26,649 nucleotides of DNA from CAZGSG01 sp964528095 (lineage in GTDB: Bacteria; Bacteroidota; Bacteroidia; Chitinophagales; Chitinophagaceae). The notes under the pieces were generated by a model, which saw only the letters and a program-made list of their open reading frames with translations, did no database searches and was not told where the DNA came from. The stretch lies in NCBI GenBank assembly GCA_964528095.1, contig CAZGSG010000045.1, positions 1 to 26,649 on the forward strand, read 5' to 3'. Position numbers and translations under genes: made by a program. This document shows, one piece after another, positions 15,757 through 23,129 of the stretch (positions are counted from its first letter, which is position 1; each line of letters begins with the position of its first letter).

Positions 15757-16398
15757 ATGGAAGACATAGTTTTTAAAAAGGAATATCAACAAGGAATATT
15801 TAGCTACCTGAATATTTCACAGCCACCTGTTACTGTTTCTTTGCCTGTAACAGACTCGCAGGCGATCTTATACAAATATGAGTTCCACAATTATATTGCC
15901 TTAGCTGAATATTTAATGTCTCATTTAGAGAAATACCTACTTATCAGGTATTCACCTTATCTCTTAGAATTGTCATTTATTAATGTTATAGCAGAAGTCA
16001 ACTGGAAATACGAATTACTTTCCAGCGATCGTTTGGGCTTAGGGGTTGATAAAGGGTTTTTAGGCGTAGAAGAAATTTCAACAGAAGCAAGCACAAGCAG
16101 CTTATGCAGAGTTCTCAAATTGCTGCCTTTAACCATGCTACCGGAAGATACATTTGGCGATGCCGTTTCATGGATTAGCATTTTTGGTTTAAAGAGCGAC
16201 AGAGAAACAGCGCTTAAAATGTTTCTGCAATCTGATGGCCAGCCTGTTTTATCCGATTTTCTTCAAAAAGGTGAAGTGTTTGTGCACATTATTAATAGTA
16301 AAGAAGAAGGATTTTATAACTCATCGCTGATAAAAAGCAAAGATGATATTGAACAGATCGTGTATTCATTTTCGGCTGTAATTGATCCTAATAACTGA
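15757..16398 (+). CDS. Hypothetical protein, 213 aa
   Basis: I do not recognise this protein. It is soluble, without signal peptide, membrane segment or cysteine cluster (a single Cys near residue 117). Its composition is balanced, with an alternating hydrophobic pattern typical of an alpha/beta fold; the middle (LLELSFINVIAEVNWKYELL) suggests a long strand or helix pair. It starts 55 bp after the CDF gene in the same orientation and leads a run of four small genes up to the P-type ATPase, so it is probably co-expressed with metal export. No operator or terminator is evident on either side. Confidence 0.7.
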   Translation: MEDIVFKKEYQQGIFSYLNISQPPVTVSLPVTDSQAILYKYEFHNYIALAEYLMSHLEKYLLIRYSPYLLELSFINVIAEVNWKYELLSSDRLGLGVDKGFLGVEEISTEASTSSLCRVLKLLPLTMLPEDTFGDAVSWISIFGLKSDRETALKMFLQSDGQPVLSDFLQKGEVFVHIINSKEEGFYNSSLIKSKDDIEQIVYSFSAVIDPNN

Positions 16399-16490
16399 GA
16401 AACGTTTAGTAAATCAAATGAAAATATTCAAAAGATAATGCTGGTTTTAGTTTTTTGGAATGTTATTGTAAAACGAAAAATATATTGTTT

Positions 16491-16724
16491 ATGGATGGCT
16501 TGAAGCTAAATAGCTGGAGAAAGAAGTTTACAGAACAGGCAACAAGTATCAGGATGGAATATGATGCTTTCTTCCTTAATAAAAAGCTGGAAGACTATTA
16601 TTCTTTATTCATTGATGAAACGTCAGAAGAACTTGAATTGCGGATAACCGACGAACTTCCCGAGGAAATAAAAGACCGTTTATTAAAGTTGCTGATAACA
16701 ACAAAACCCGAGGACAGCATTTAA
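16491..16724 (+). CDS. Hypothetical protein, 77 aa, acidic
   Basis: This small, charged, mostly helical protein starts MDGLKLNSWRKKF, with an acidic second half (DETSEELELRITDELPEEIKD). No known domain is apparent. The frame extends upstream to a TTG at 16455, adding 12 residues with two Cys, but ATG 16491 is a more conventional start. It has no signal peptide or membrane segment. It lies between the 213-aa unknown gene and the SpoIIAA-like gene, all in the same direction. Function unknown. Confidence 0.55.
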   Translation: MDGLKLNSWRKKFTEQATSIRMEYDAFFLNKKLEDYYSLFIDETSEELELRITDELPEEIKDRLLKLLITTKPEDSI

Positions 16725-16780
16725 AACAGAACAAAGCTTATGTACTTTTTTATGTAAAGGAACCATTTAAAGCAATCATT

Positions 16781-17146
16781 ATGTTACAAATATTAGCTGA
16801 AACGCAGGATAACCTTATAGCAACAAAAGCTATCGGTAAATTAACGGAAATGGATTATGGAAAGCTGTTGCCATTGCTCTATAATAAGCTAAAGCGGTAC
16901 AAAAATATTCGTTGGTATTTTGAAATGGAAGATTTTAAAGGCTGGAAACTGAAAGCCTTTTGGGAAGATGCAAAATTTGACATGCAACATGCTAATGACT
17001 TTGAAAAAATAGCAATGGTAGGCGAAAAGGACTGGCAGCAGTGGATGACAGAGATAATGAAGCCATTCACAAAGGCAGAAATTAAGTTTTTTGAGTCAGC
17101 GGATAGTAGCAAGGCGCTACAATGGATTAAATCAACCAATGTTTAG
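16781..17146 (+). CDS. SpoIIAA/STAS-like protein
   Basis: This 121-aa protein has the pattern of the SpoIIAA-like (STAS/SEC14-related) family. It has an N-terminal strand, then IGKLTEMDYGKLLPLL, RWYFEMEDFKGWKLKAFWEDAKFD (about residues 44-67), FEKIAMVGEKDWQQWM (about residues 74-89) and a terminal FFESADSSKALQWI helix. Members are small single-domain proteins that probably bind ligands or partner proteins; no catalytic residues are known. The last 8 bp overlap the start of the next gene (ATGTTTAG), showing translational coupling with the NicO-like transporter. A regulatory or accessory part in transport is plausible but unproven. Confidence 0.75.
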   Translation: MLQILAETQDNLIATKAIGKLTEMDYGKLLPLLYNKLKRYKNIRWYFEMEDFKGWKLKAFWEDAKFDMQHANDFEKIAMVGEKDWQQWMTEIMKPFTKAEIKFFESADSSKALQWIKSTNV

Positions 17147-17756
17147 CATTATTACCGGCACCTTAATATTGGGCGCTATTCATGCGCTTATTCCCAACCA
17201 CTGGTTGCCATTAGTAGCTATTGCTAAGAGCGAAGGTTGGGCAAAGTCTGAACTCATGTTCGTTGCATCCATTACCGCATCTGCCCATGTTTTAGGTACT
17301 ATTATCCTCGGAGTCGTCTTAGGATTGGTAGGATCAAAATTAGCACATCATTACGAAGATTATTTGCATGTTGTAGCTCCGGTAGTATTGATTTTATTTG
17401 GGTTGATTTATTTTTCAGTAAATCTTCCACACCATCATCAGACAGTAAAGGAAGACATACAACAATTTAAAAAATCAAAAACCAGGTGGATATTGATTTT
17501 TGTATTAATGATGTTCTTATCGCCATGTCTTGAGGTAGAAAGTCTTTTCTTAGCCGCCGGTGCCTATGGGTTGGATAATATTTTATTGTTGGCATTGGTG
17601 TATGGAGTTGTGAGTATAACAGGCATCGTAACACTGGTGATGATTGCGTATAAAGGAATACAAATGATTAATTCTCATTTCATAGAACATAACGAAAAAC
17701 GCATAACAGGATTGGTATTGATATGCGTTGGTATAATAACCTTCTTTATTCATTAA
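17139..17756 (+). CDS. NicO/TauE-like integral membrane transporter
   Basis: About 205 residues with six membrane segments. The first carries HALIPNHWLP (residues 15-24), close to the HALxPxH motif of RcnA/NicO nickel-cobalt exporters and the HX4DH of NiCoT permeases, with Asn in place of Asp. A His cluster (LPHHHQ) in the central loop and a second helix with SAHVLG add possible metal ligands. I infer metal export across the inner membrane. An alternative is the UreH/SafE branch of the same superfamily. Start: ATG 17139 overlaps the preceding stop by 8 bp and gives a natural N-terminus; the frame opens further upstream at 17091 but would read through the previous gene. The P-type ATPase follows after 10 bp. 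Confidence 0.7.
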   Translation: MFSIITGTLILGAIHALIPNHWLPLVAIAKSEGWAKSELMFVASITASAHVLGTIILGVVLGLVGSKLAHHYEDYLHVVAPVVLILFGLIYFSVNLPHHHQTVKEDIQQFKKSKTRWILIFVLMMFLSPCLEVESLFLAAGAYGLDNILLLALVYGVVSITGIVTLVMIAYKGIQMINSHFIEHNEKRITGLVLICVGIITFFIH

Positions 17757-17766
17757 GTAGATTTTT

Positions 17767-19797
17767 ATGGAGCATAATTACAACAAAAAACAAGATAAAG
17801 ACTTACAGTTAGATGAGCTTACAAAGCTTACTCCAAAAAAGCCTGAACATACTCATACAAAAAATGAGGAGCATGATCATGATCACGAGCACGAAGATGA
17901 TGACCCTGACCATGAACACGGTGCAGAAGCAACACCCGGCAAGCCGGGGTGGATGGAGCATTGGAATTTGTTAGCAGCATTATTCATTCTTGCAGTATTG
18001 CTTATAATGGAATATGGTTTTAAGATAACACTTTCTAAGCCTATAGGATTTGCTGTAAATGCAGTAGCTTATTTACTTGCCGGCTCAAGTGTGTTACGAA
18101 TGGCATTCCGGAAGGCTAAAAGAGGCGATATTTTTAACGAGTTTGTATTAATGAGCGTGGCTACCATTGGGGCTTTTGCTATTGGAGAGTATGAAGAAGG
18201 CGTGGCGGTAATGGTATTTTATACTATTGGTGAATGGTTTCAGGATACTGCTGTACGGAGAGCCAAGGCAAGCATCAAAGCGTTGCTGGATATTCGACCG
18301 GATGAGGTTACTGTAATGCGTAATGGTAGCACCCGGGTACTAAACCCTTCCGAAGTAGAGTTAGGAGAAACCATTCAGATAAAACCCGGCGAAAAAGTAG
18401 CGCTGGATGGCGAGCTTCTTTCACAAAACTCTTCATTTAATACAGCCGCACTTACCGGTGAAAGCAGACCTGATACAAAGTATCAAGGCGAACAGGTTTT
18501 AGCAGGTATGATTAACCTTAACACCGTGTCTGAGGTAAAAGTAACATCGTTATTCAAAGACAGTAAGCTAAGCAAGATTTTAGAAATGGTGCAGGACGCT
18601 ACTGCACGCAAATCGCAAACGCAATTATTTATATCCCGTTTTGCTAAAGTATATACGCCTATTGTATTCTTTCTGGCGTTGGCAGTAGTGTTAGTCCCTT
18701 ATTTTTTTGTAGGTAATTATGTTTTTATAGAGTGGCTATACCGAGGTTTGGTATTTCTTGTTATTAGTTGTCCATGTGCATTAGTTGTATCTATTCCATT
18801 AGGTTACTTCGGTGGCATTGGGTTGGCATCAAAAAATGGCATACTATTCAAAGGCGGAAACTTTTTGGATGTGATGACAAAGGTGAATGCTATTGTAATG
18901 GATAAAACCGGGACACTAACAAAAGGCGTATTTAAAGTGCAGCAGGTAATGCCGGAAACGATAGATGAGAAAGATCTGTTAAGAGTAACGGCAGCTCTTG
19001 AAAAAAATTCCACGCATCCTGTTGGAAAAGCAATTGTAGAATATGTTGGTGATGGCATTGGCAATACGGCAGCGACTAATGTGGAGGAAATAGCCGGACA
19101 CGGATTAAAGGGTACTGTTGAAGGTAAAGAAGTACTTGCCGGAAACTTAAAGCTGTTGAAAAAATACAATATAGAATACCCCCCTGAATTAGAAAACTTG
19201 GTAGATACGGTTGTTGTAACAGCTATAAACAATAAATATGCGGGCTATATCACTATAGCCGACGAGATAAAAGATGATGCCGCTGCGGCTGTAAAAGAAA
19301 TGCACGACCTAAAAATCAAAACCGTAATGCTTTCGGGTGATAAACAGGCTGTTGTAAATAATGTCGCCAAAAAGATAGGTATTGATGAAGCCTATGGTGA
19401 TTTATTGCCCGAAGCAAAGGTAGAAAAGGTTCAAAAGATAAAAAATGAAGGCAGGCATATTGCATTTGTGGGTGATGGATTAAATGATGCTCCTGTAGTG
19501 GCATTAGCAGATGCCGGTATCGCAATGGGTGGCTTAGGCAGCGACGCTACTATTGAAACAGCAGATGTAGTCATTCAGAATGACCAACCTTCTAAAATCG
19601 TTTCGGCAATTAAAATTGGAAAAATAACAAGAAACATTGTCTGGCAGAACATCATTTTGGCAATGGTGGTTAAAGGTATTGTGCTGGTATTGGGAGCAGG
19701 AGGCGTGGCAAATTTATGGGAAGCAGTGATAGCTGATGTGGGAGTTGCGTTATTAGCGATAATGAATGCAGTTAGAATACAAAAAATAAAACTCTAA
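17767..19797 (+). CDS. zntA: P1B-2 heavy-metal ATPase (Zn/Cd/Pb exporter)
   Basis: This 676-aa protein has a cytoplasmic N-terminal tail with His/Asp repeats (HTHTKNEEHDHDHEHEDDD, about residues 28-46) in place of an HMA domain. The core has the TGES actuator loop, the CPC metal site (Cys335-Pro-Cys337), the phosphorylated Asp379 in DKTGT, the HP motif (STHPVGKA) and GDGLNDAP. The last membrane pair contains VVKG and ADVG, the Lys and Asp typical of ZntA/CadA (P1B-2), so Zn2+, Cd2+ or Pb2+ should be exported to the periplasm. It is the fourth exporter type in the block (RND, CDF, NicO-like, P-type). The symbol is by family; substrate is not proven. Confidence 0.9.
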   Translation: MEHNYNKKQDKDLQLDELTKLTPKKPEHTHTKNEEHDHDHEHEDDDPDHEHGAEATPGKPGWMEHWNLLAALFILAVLLIMEYGFKITLSKPIGFAVNAVAYLLAGSSVLRMAFRKAKRGDIFNEFVLMSVATIGAFAIGEYEEGVAVMVFYTIGEWFQDTAVRRAKASIKALLDIRPDEVTVMRNGSTRVLNPSEVELGETIQIKPGEKVALDGELLSQNSSFNTAALTGESRPDTKYQGEQVLAGMINLNTVSEVKVTSLFKDSKLSKILEMVQDATARKSQTQLFISRFAKVYTPIVFFLALAVVLVPYFFVGNYVFIEWLYRGLVFLVISCPCALVVSIPLGYFGGIGLASKNGILFKGGNFLDVMTKVNAIVMDKTGTLTKGVFKVQQVMPETIDEKDLLRVTAALEKNSTHPVGKAIVEYVGDGIGNTAATNVEEIAGHGLKGTVEGKEVLAGNLKLLKKYNIEYPPELENLVDTVVVTAINNKYAGYITIADEIKDDAAAAVKEMHDLKIKTVMLSGDKQAVVNNVAKKIGIDEAYGDLLPEAKVEKVQKIKNEGRHIAFVGDGLNDAPVVALADAGIAMGGLGSDATIETADVVIQNDQPSKIVSAIKIGKITRNIVWQNIILAMVVKGIVLVLGAGGVANLWEAVIADVGVALLAIMNAVRIQKIKL

Positions 19798-19824
19798 TAT
19801 TATGAACAGCCATTTACACAAATC

Positions 19825-21432
19825 ATGAACATCGCTTCAAATACCGATGTCTTAATTGTTGGCGCTGGACCAACTGGATTAATGCTGGTTTGCCAACTTG
19901 CCATTCACAAAATCTCCTTTCGCATTATTGATAAAACCAAGGACCACACCGCTCAATCCAGAGCACTCGTTATTCAGGCAAGAAGTTTAGAAATTCTTGA
20001 CCAAATGGGTATCGTAGAAAAGGCAATCCAGCAAGGAAAAATTGCAAAAGCAATTGGTGCTTTTTTTAACGGCAGAAAAGTATTACGGGTTACAGTGAAT
20101 AAAATGGGAACAGGGCTTACGCAGTTTCCTTATTTGCTCATGCTCGAACAGTCACATACAGAAAGTATTTTGGTAGAATTTCTAAATGATCACAATCGTC
20201 ATGTTGACAGGCAGACTGAGTTAAAAAGTTTTATCAATAATGATAACGGTGTTTCCGCTATTTTGAAATTGCCCGATGGAAAAGAAGAAACAATTGCAGC
20301 AAAATATTTAGTTGGTGCTGACGGTACAGACAGCATGGTTCGCGAGCAATTAAAAATCCCTTTTGGAGGAAAAACTTATGAGCAATCTCTATTCGTTCTC
20401 GACTGTAAGGCGAAAGTTGACATACCTGATGATGAAATGTATTTAGCTTTTTCTGACAACGCATTTGGAGGCTTTTTTCCACTCACCAACAGACGATGGA
20501 GGATATTAGGAAACATTCCAAGAGAGCTTGAAGGAAAGGAAGATATTACATTTGAAGATATTGAAAGCAGGTATGCCGAAAGAACCCGAATGAAGGTAAA
20601 ACTTTACGATCCGCAATGGATTTCTGCCTATCATGCTCATCACCGCTATGCTTCTACTTTTAAAAAACAACGTTGTTTTCTTGCAGGTGATTCAGCACAT
20701 ATTCATAGTCCGGTAGGTGCACAGGGCATGAACACCGGATTGCAGGATGCCTATAACCTTGCATGGAAGCTTTCACTGGTAATTAAAGGGAAAGCAAAAG
20801 CATCTTTGCTTGATACCTATACAGAAGAACGAATAACTATTGCCAGAAATCTGGTTCGTTCAACAGATAGAGTATTTAATGTTGTTACAAGTCAAAGGCA
20901 GTTCATTAAAATTTTTAGGTTATACATCATTCCGGTTGTATTAAAATTTGTAGCTCCACTTTTTGAAAAACTAAAATTCATTCAGCGGTTAGCTTTCAAA
21001 ATGATTTCTGAAACTGGAATTAACTACCGAAATAAAATGCTATCGCAAAATGCCTCTTTAGGAAGATTCCCTCGCCATGCACCTAAACCCGGAGACCGTT
21101 TGCCTTTTATTCAATATTCTGGTGAAAAAAGCGAAACGAAAAACATTCAGGAAAAGACTCAGGGAAAATTCTTTTGTCTTTTTCTTTTTTCCCAAACAGT
21201 TCACAAAGAAATAATAGTCTTGCTCGAACCTTTCAAAGATTTATTTTCCATCGAACTAATTCCATTTACTCAACAAACAAAAATTCTGTATAACAAATTT
21301 GGAATAAGTGATAGCGGATGTTACCTGATTCGACCAGATATGTATGTCGCATATAGAGCAGCAAAGCTTGACGCTGAACATCTGAAAAAATATCTCTTAC
21401 AATTTTTGGAAACAGAAAATATATTGCTATGA
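19825..21432 (+). CDS. FAD-dependent class A monooxygenase, substrate unknown
   Basis: This 535-aa protein has the Rossmann dinucleotide motif GAGPTGL (residues 13-19), the DG motif VGADGTDSMVR (about residues 162-172) and the GD motif LAGDSAHIHSPVGAQGMNTG (about residues 285-304). These are the three fingerprints of aromatic hydroxylase-type flavoproteins. From about residue 425 the C-terminus resembles the thioredoxin-like domain of phenol-hydroxylase relatives. It could hydroxylate an aromatic or inactivate a drug, but nothing in the sequence points to a particular substrate and it is too long for the TetX type. It follows the ATPase by 27 bp, so it may be read from the same transcript; it is not an obvious metal gene. 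Confidence 0.85.
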   Translation: MNIASNTDVLIVGAGPTGLMLVCQLAIHKISFRIIDKTKDHTAQSRALVIQARSLEILDQMGIVEKAIQQGKIAKAIGAFFNGRKVLRVTVNKMGTGLTQFPYLLMLEQSHTESILVEFLNDHNRHVDRQTELKSFINNDNGVSAILKLPDGKEETIAAKYLVGADGTDSMVREQLKIPFGGKTYEQSLFVLDCKAKVDIPDDEMYLAFSDNAFGGFFPLTNRRWRILGNIPRELEGKEDITFEDIESRYAERTRMKVKLYDPQWISAYHAHHRYASTFKKQRCFLAGDSAHIHSPVGAQGMNTGLQDAYNLAWKLSLVIKGKAKASLLDTYTEERITIARNLVRSTDRVFNVVTSQRQFIKIFRLYIIPVVLKFVAPLFEKLKFIQRLAFKMISETGINYRNKMLSQNASLGRFPRHAPKPGDRLPFIQYSGEKSETKNIQEKTQGKFFCLFLFSQTVHKEIIVLLEPFKDLFSIELIPFTQQTKILYNKFGISDSGCYLIRPDMYVAYRAAKLDAEHLKKYLLQFLETENILL

Positions 21433-21496
21433 ACAGGAAAACCAGCCATGTTACCCTCAAATCACTCCAAGCATTGAAGAGAAATAAGAATCAAAA

Positions 21497-21679
21497 ATGA
21501 AAATAGCAATCGCACGGTAGAATTATCATATTGGCAATTTCGAACTGACTAGAGAAAAGATAATCAGGGCCATTGAAAGAGCCAAAGCAGATAATGGAAT
21601 TGGTTCAAGGGAAACGAATTGCACTCACAATATGCGAAGAATATGGCGTTTAACCGAAAATTCCTTATCAGTACGTTAA
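21497..21679 (+). pseudogene. nadE: Relic of nadE (glutamine-dependent NAD+ synthetase)
   Basis: ATG 21497 starts MKIAIAR, an in-frame TAG (21518-21520), then NYHIGNFEL and EKIIRAIERAKADN. This is the start of the nitrilase domain of NadE, where homologues read MKIAIAQLNYHIGNF. Right after it, from about 21603, another frame reads VQGKRIALTICEE, and a shift at about 21641 continues IWRLTENSL; this resembles the later GKRIALTICEDIWN motif of the same domain. So an internal part of roughly 100 codons is missing, a stop replaced a Gln-like codon, and a frameshift follows. Nothing of the synthetase domain remains. The remnant sits between the monooxygenase and the mercury operon, suggesting a recombination scar. 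Recognition is from memory of the family. Confidence 0.65.
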
Positions 21680-21690
21680 AAAATATGCTT

Positions 21691-21723
21691 TTATTTAAGC
21701 AATTGCTTAAATAATTACATTTG
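21691..21723 (+). promoter_or_regulatory. mer promoter with perfect 24-nt palindromic operator
   Basis: TTATTTAAGCAATTGCTTAAATAA (21691-21714; first half TTATTTAAGCAA) is a perfect palindrome, the form expected of an ArsR/SmtB-family operator. It directly precedes a -7 box TACATTTG (21716-21723), so bound repressor would cover the -33 to -7 region. The arsR ATG begins 4 bp after the box, implying a leaderless or nearly leaderless mRNA. Confidence 0.75.
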
Positions 21724-21727
21724 TGGT

Positions 21728-22105
21728 ATGAATGAGACTTGTATAAGACCTTATGCTGATAAGGCGCTGATAAACGAATGCAAAAAGAACATAACATCAG
21801 CAGAAATTTCTTTTCATCGTTTAAGTCACGTATTAAGCCTTGCCGGCAACGATGTACGGCTGAAAATTCTTTACCTGCTGGAAAAAGAAGATGGTGGTTT
21901 ATGTGTTTGTGATTTGGCAGATATTTTAGAAATGAGCATTCCGGCTGTTTCCCAGCACTTGCGAAAGCTGAAAGATGCCAATATCATTCAGCCCTGCAAA
22001 AAAGGACAAACTATTTACTATTCATTTGCAAAAGAACATCGTGAAATCATCAAACCGCTTTTCCAATACATCACCATATCCAACAGAAAAAAACAAAAGG
22101 CATGA
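21728..22105 (+). CDS. ArsR/SmtB-family repressor of the mercury operon
   Basis: This 125-aa winged-helix protein has GGLCVCDLADILEMS, the alpha-3 soft-metal site with Cys59 and Cys61. This is followed by the recognition helix IPAVSQHLRKLKDANII. Cys5 and Cys18 in the N-terminus could complete a thiolate site as in CadC. Metal binding should release the protein from the palindrome at 21691-21714 and switch on merT, merP and merA. In many Bacteroidota and other non-proteobacterial mer operons an ArsR-type protein replaces MerR. The ATG of the next gene overlaps its stop by 4 bp. Hg(II) is the likely inducer given the neighbours; Cd or As would also fit the site. Confidence 0.9.
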   Translation: MNETCIRPYADKALINECKKNITSAEISFHRLSHVLSLAGNDVRLKILYLLEKEDGGLCVCDLADILEMSIPAVSQHLRKLKDANIIQPCKKGQTIYYSFAKEHREIIKPLFQYITISNRKKQKA

Positions 22106-22728
22106 AAGAAGTCACCACATCAAAAACGGCTGCAGGTGTAGGATTGTTTGCAGCCATTGCAGCATCACTTTGTTGCATCACACCCGTCTTGGCTTTGTTG
22201 GCTGGTGCAAGCGGCGCTGCTTCATCCCTTTCCTGGTTAGCGCCTGTTCGTCCTTATTTGATTGGTTTGGCAATAGCTACTTTAGGGTTTGCCTGGTATC
22301 GTTCCCTCAGTACAAAAGAAAGGACAGTATGCGGTCCTGACGGAAGTTGTAAAGTGGAAAAGAAACCTTTCCTTTCATCCAGAACCTTTCTTACCATCAT
22401 TACCATTTCAGCAATTGTCCTAATGGCTTTTCCATACTATGCTAACATATTTTATCCAAAGGCAGAGAAACAAAATGTATTAGTGGTTGAAAGCAACAAC
22501 ATTCAATCCGCTTCTTTTAGCATAAAAGGCATGAGTTGTAAAGCCTGTGAAACAGAAGTGAACAATGAGCTTTATAAGGTGTCTGGTGTAATCAATGCAC
22601 AAACCTATTATGCCAAAGGCACCAGCATCGTAAAATTTGACAAATCAAAAGCATCTGTTGAGCAGCTAAAAAGTGCGATTGCAAAAACAGGATATGAAGT
22701 AACGAATTATCAACTTTTAAATAATTAA
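22102..22728 (+). CDS. merT: MerT-MerP fusion, mercuric ion uptake protein
   Basis: This 208-aa protein starts with MerT-like membrane segments and the vicinal pair in SLCCITPV (about residues 23-30) in TM1. A loop with VCGPDGSCK (about residues 76-84) carries a second Cys pair, and a third membrane segment (TIITISAIVLMAFPYY) follows. The C-terminal 70 residues form an HMA domain with GMSCKACE (about residues 143-150), so it is a MerTP fusion. It brings Hg(II) through the inner membrane, Cys to Cys, and delivers it to MerA. The start overlaps arsR (ATGA) and merP follows after 3 bp, in one operon. Confidence 0.9.
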   Translation: MKEVTTSKTAAGVGLFAAIAASLCCITPVLALLAGASGAASSLSWLAPVRPYLIGLAIATLGFAWYRSLSTKERTVCGPDGSCKVEKKPFLSSRTFLTIITISAIVLMAFPYYANIFYPKAEKQNVLVVESNNIQSASFSIKGMSCKACETEVNNELYKVSGVINAQTYYAKGTSIVKFDKSKASVEQLKSAIAKTGYEVTNYQLLNN

Positions 22729-22731
22729 AAT

Positions 22732-23088
22732 ATGAAAACACGTTCCATTATTATCGCAGCGTTTTTATTTGGCGCAGCACCGGTTTTCGGTTATGGTAAT
22801 AGTAAAGCCAATGCACAAACAAGTGTTCAAACGGTAATCAAAGAAGAACCCAAAACCGTAAAATTAAAAATCACGGGCATGACCTGTGCCGGTTGTTCTA
22901 ATCATGTTGCCACAACTTTGAAGGCGCTTGACGGTGTGATGGACCAGAAAGTATTATACCCCGGAGACTTAGCTACCGTGAAGTACGATGCCAGGAAAAC
23001 ATCTATTGATAAGATTATAAAAGCTATCGAGAAAATTGGTTACAAAGCGGTAACCCTCTCAGATAAAGCGATGGCAAAGCAAGGATAG
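22732..23088 (+). CDS. merP: MerP-like periplasmic HMA protein
   Basis: This 118-aa protein has a signal peptide (about residues 1-29, ending SKANAQT) and a single HMA domain with GMTCAGCSNHV (about residues 49-59). It fits the periplasmic mercury scavenger MerP that hands Hg(II) to MerT. Because MerT already has an HMA domain fused to it, there are two MerP modules in this operon, one fused and one free. It lies 3 bp after merT and 41 bp before merA. A copper chaperone is the alternative, but the neighbours favour mercury. Confidence 0.87.
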   Translation: MKTRSIIIAAFLFGAAPVFGYGNSKANAQTSVQTVIKEEPKTVKLKITGMTCAGCSNHVATTLKALDGVMDQKVLYPGDLATVKYDARKTSIDKIIKAIEKIGYKAVTLSDKAMAKQG

Positions 23089-23129
23089 CCAGCTGCTGTA
23101 AATTTTGTTTATATTCTAAATGTTGAAGC

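Noticed and set aside
18804..19232. A 142-codon minus-strand frame within the P-type ATPase
   Set aside because: Ser/Phe/Pro-rich shadow opposite the DKTGT region, without independent support.
19825..21432. Identification of the monooxygenase as TetX or another tetracycline-inactivating enzyme
   Set aside because: It is much longer, has a C-terminal thioredoxin-like domain, and shows only the generic class A flavin motifs.
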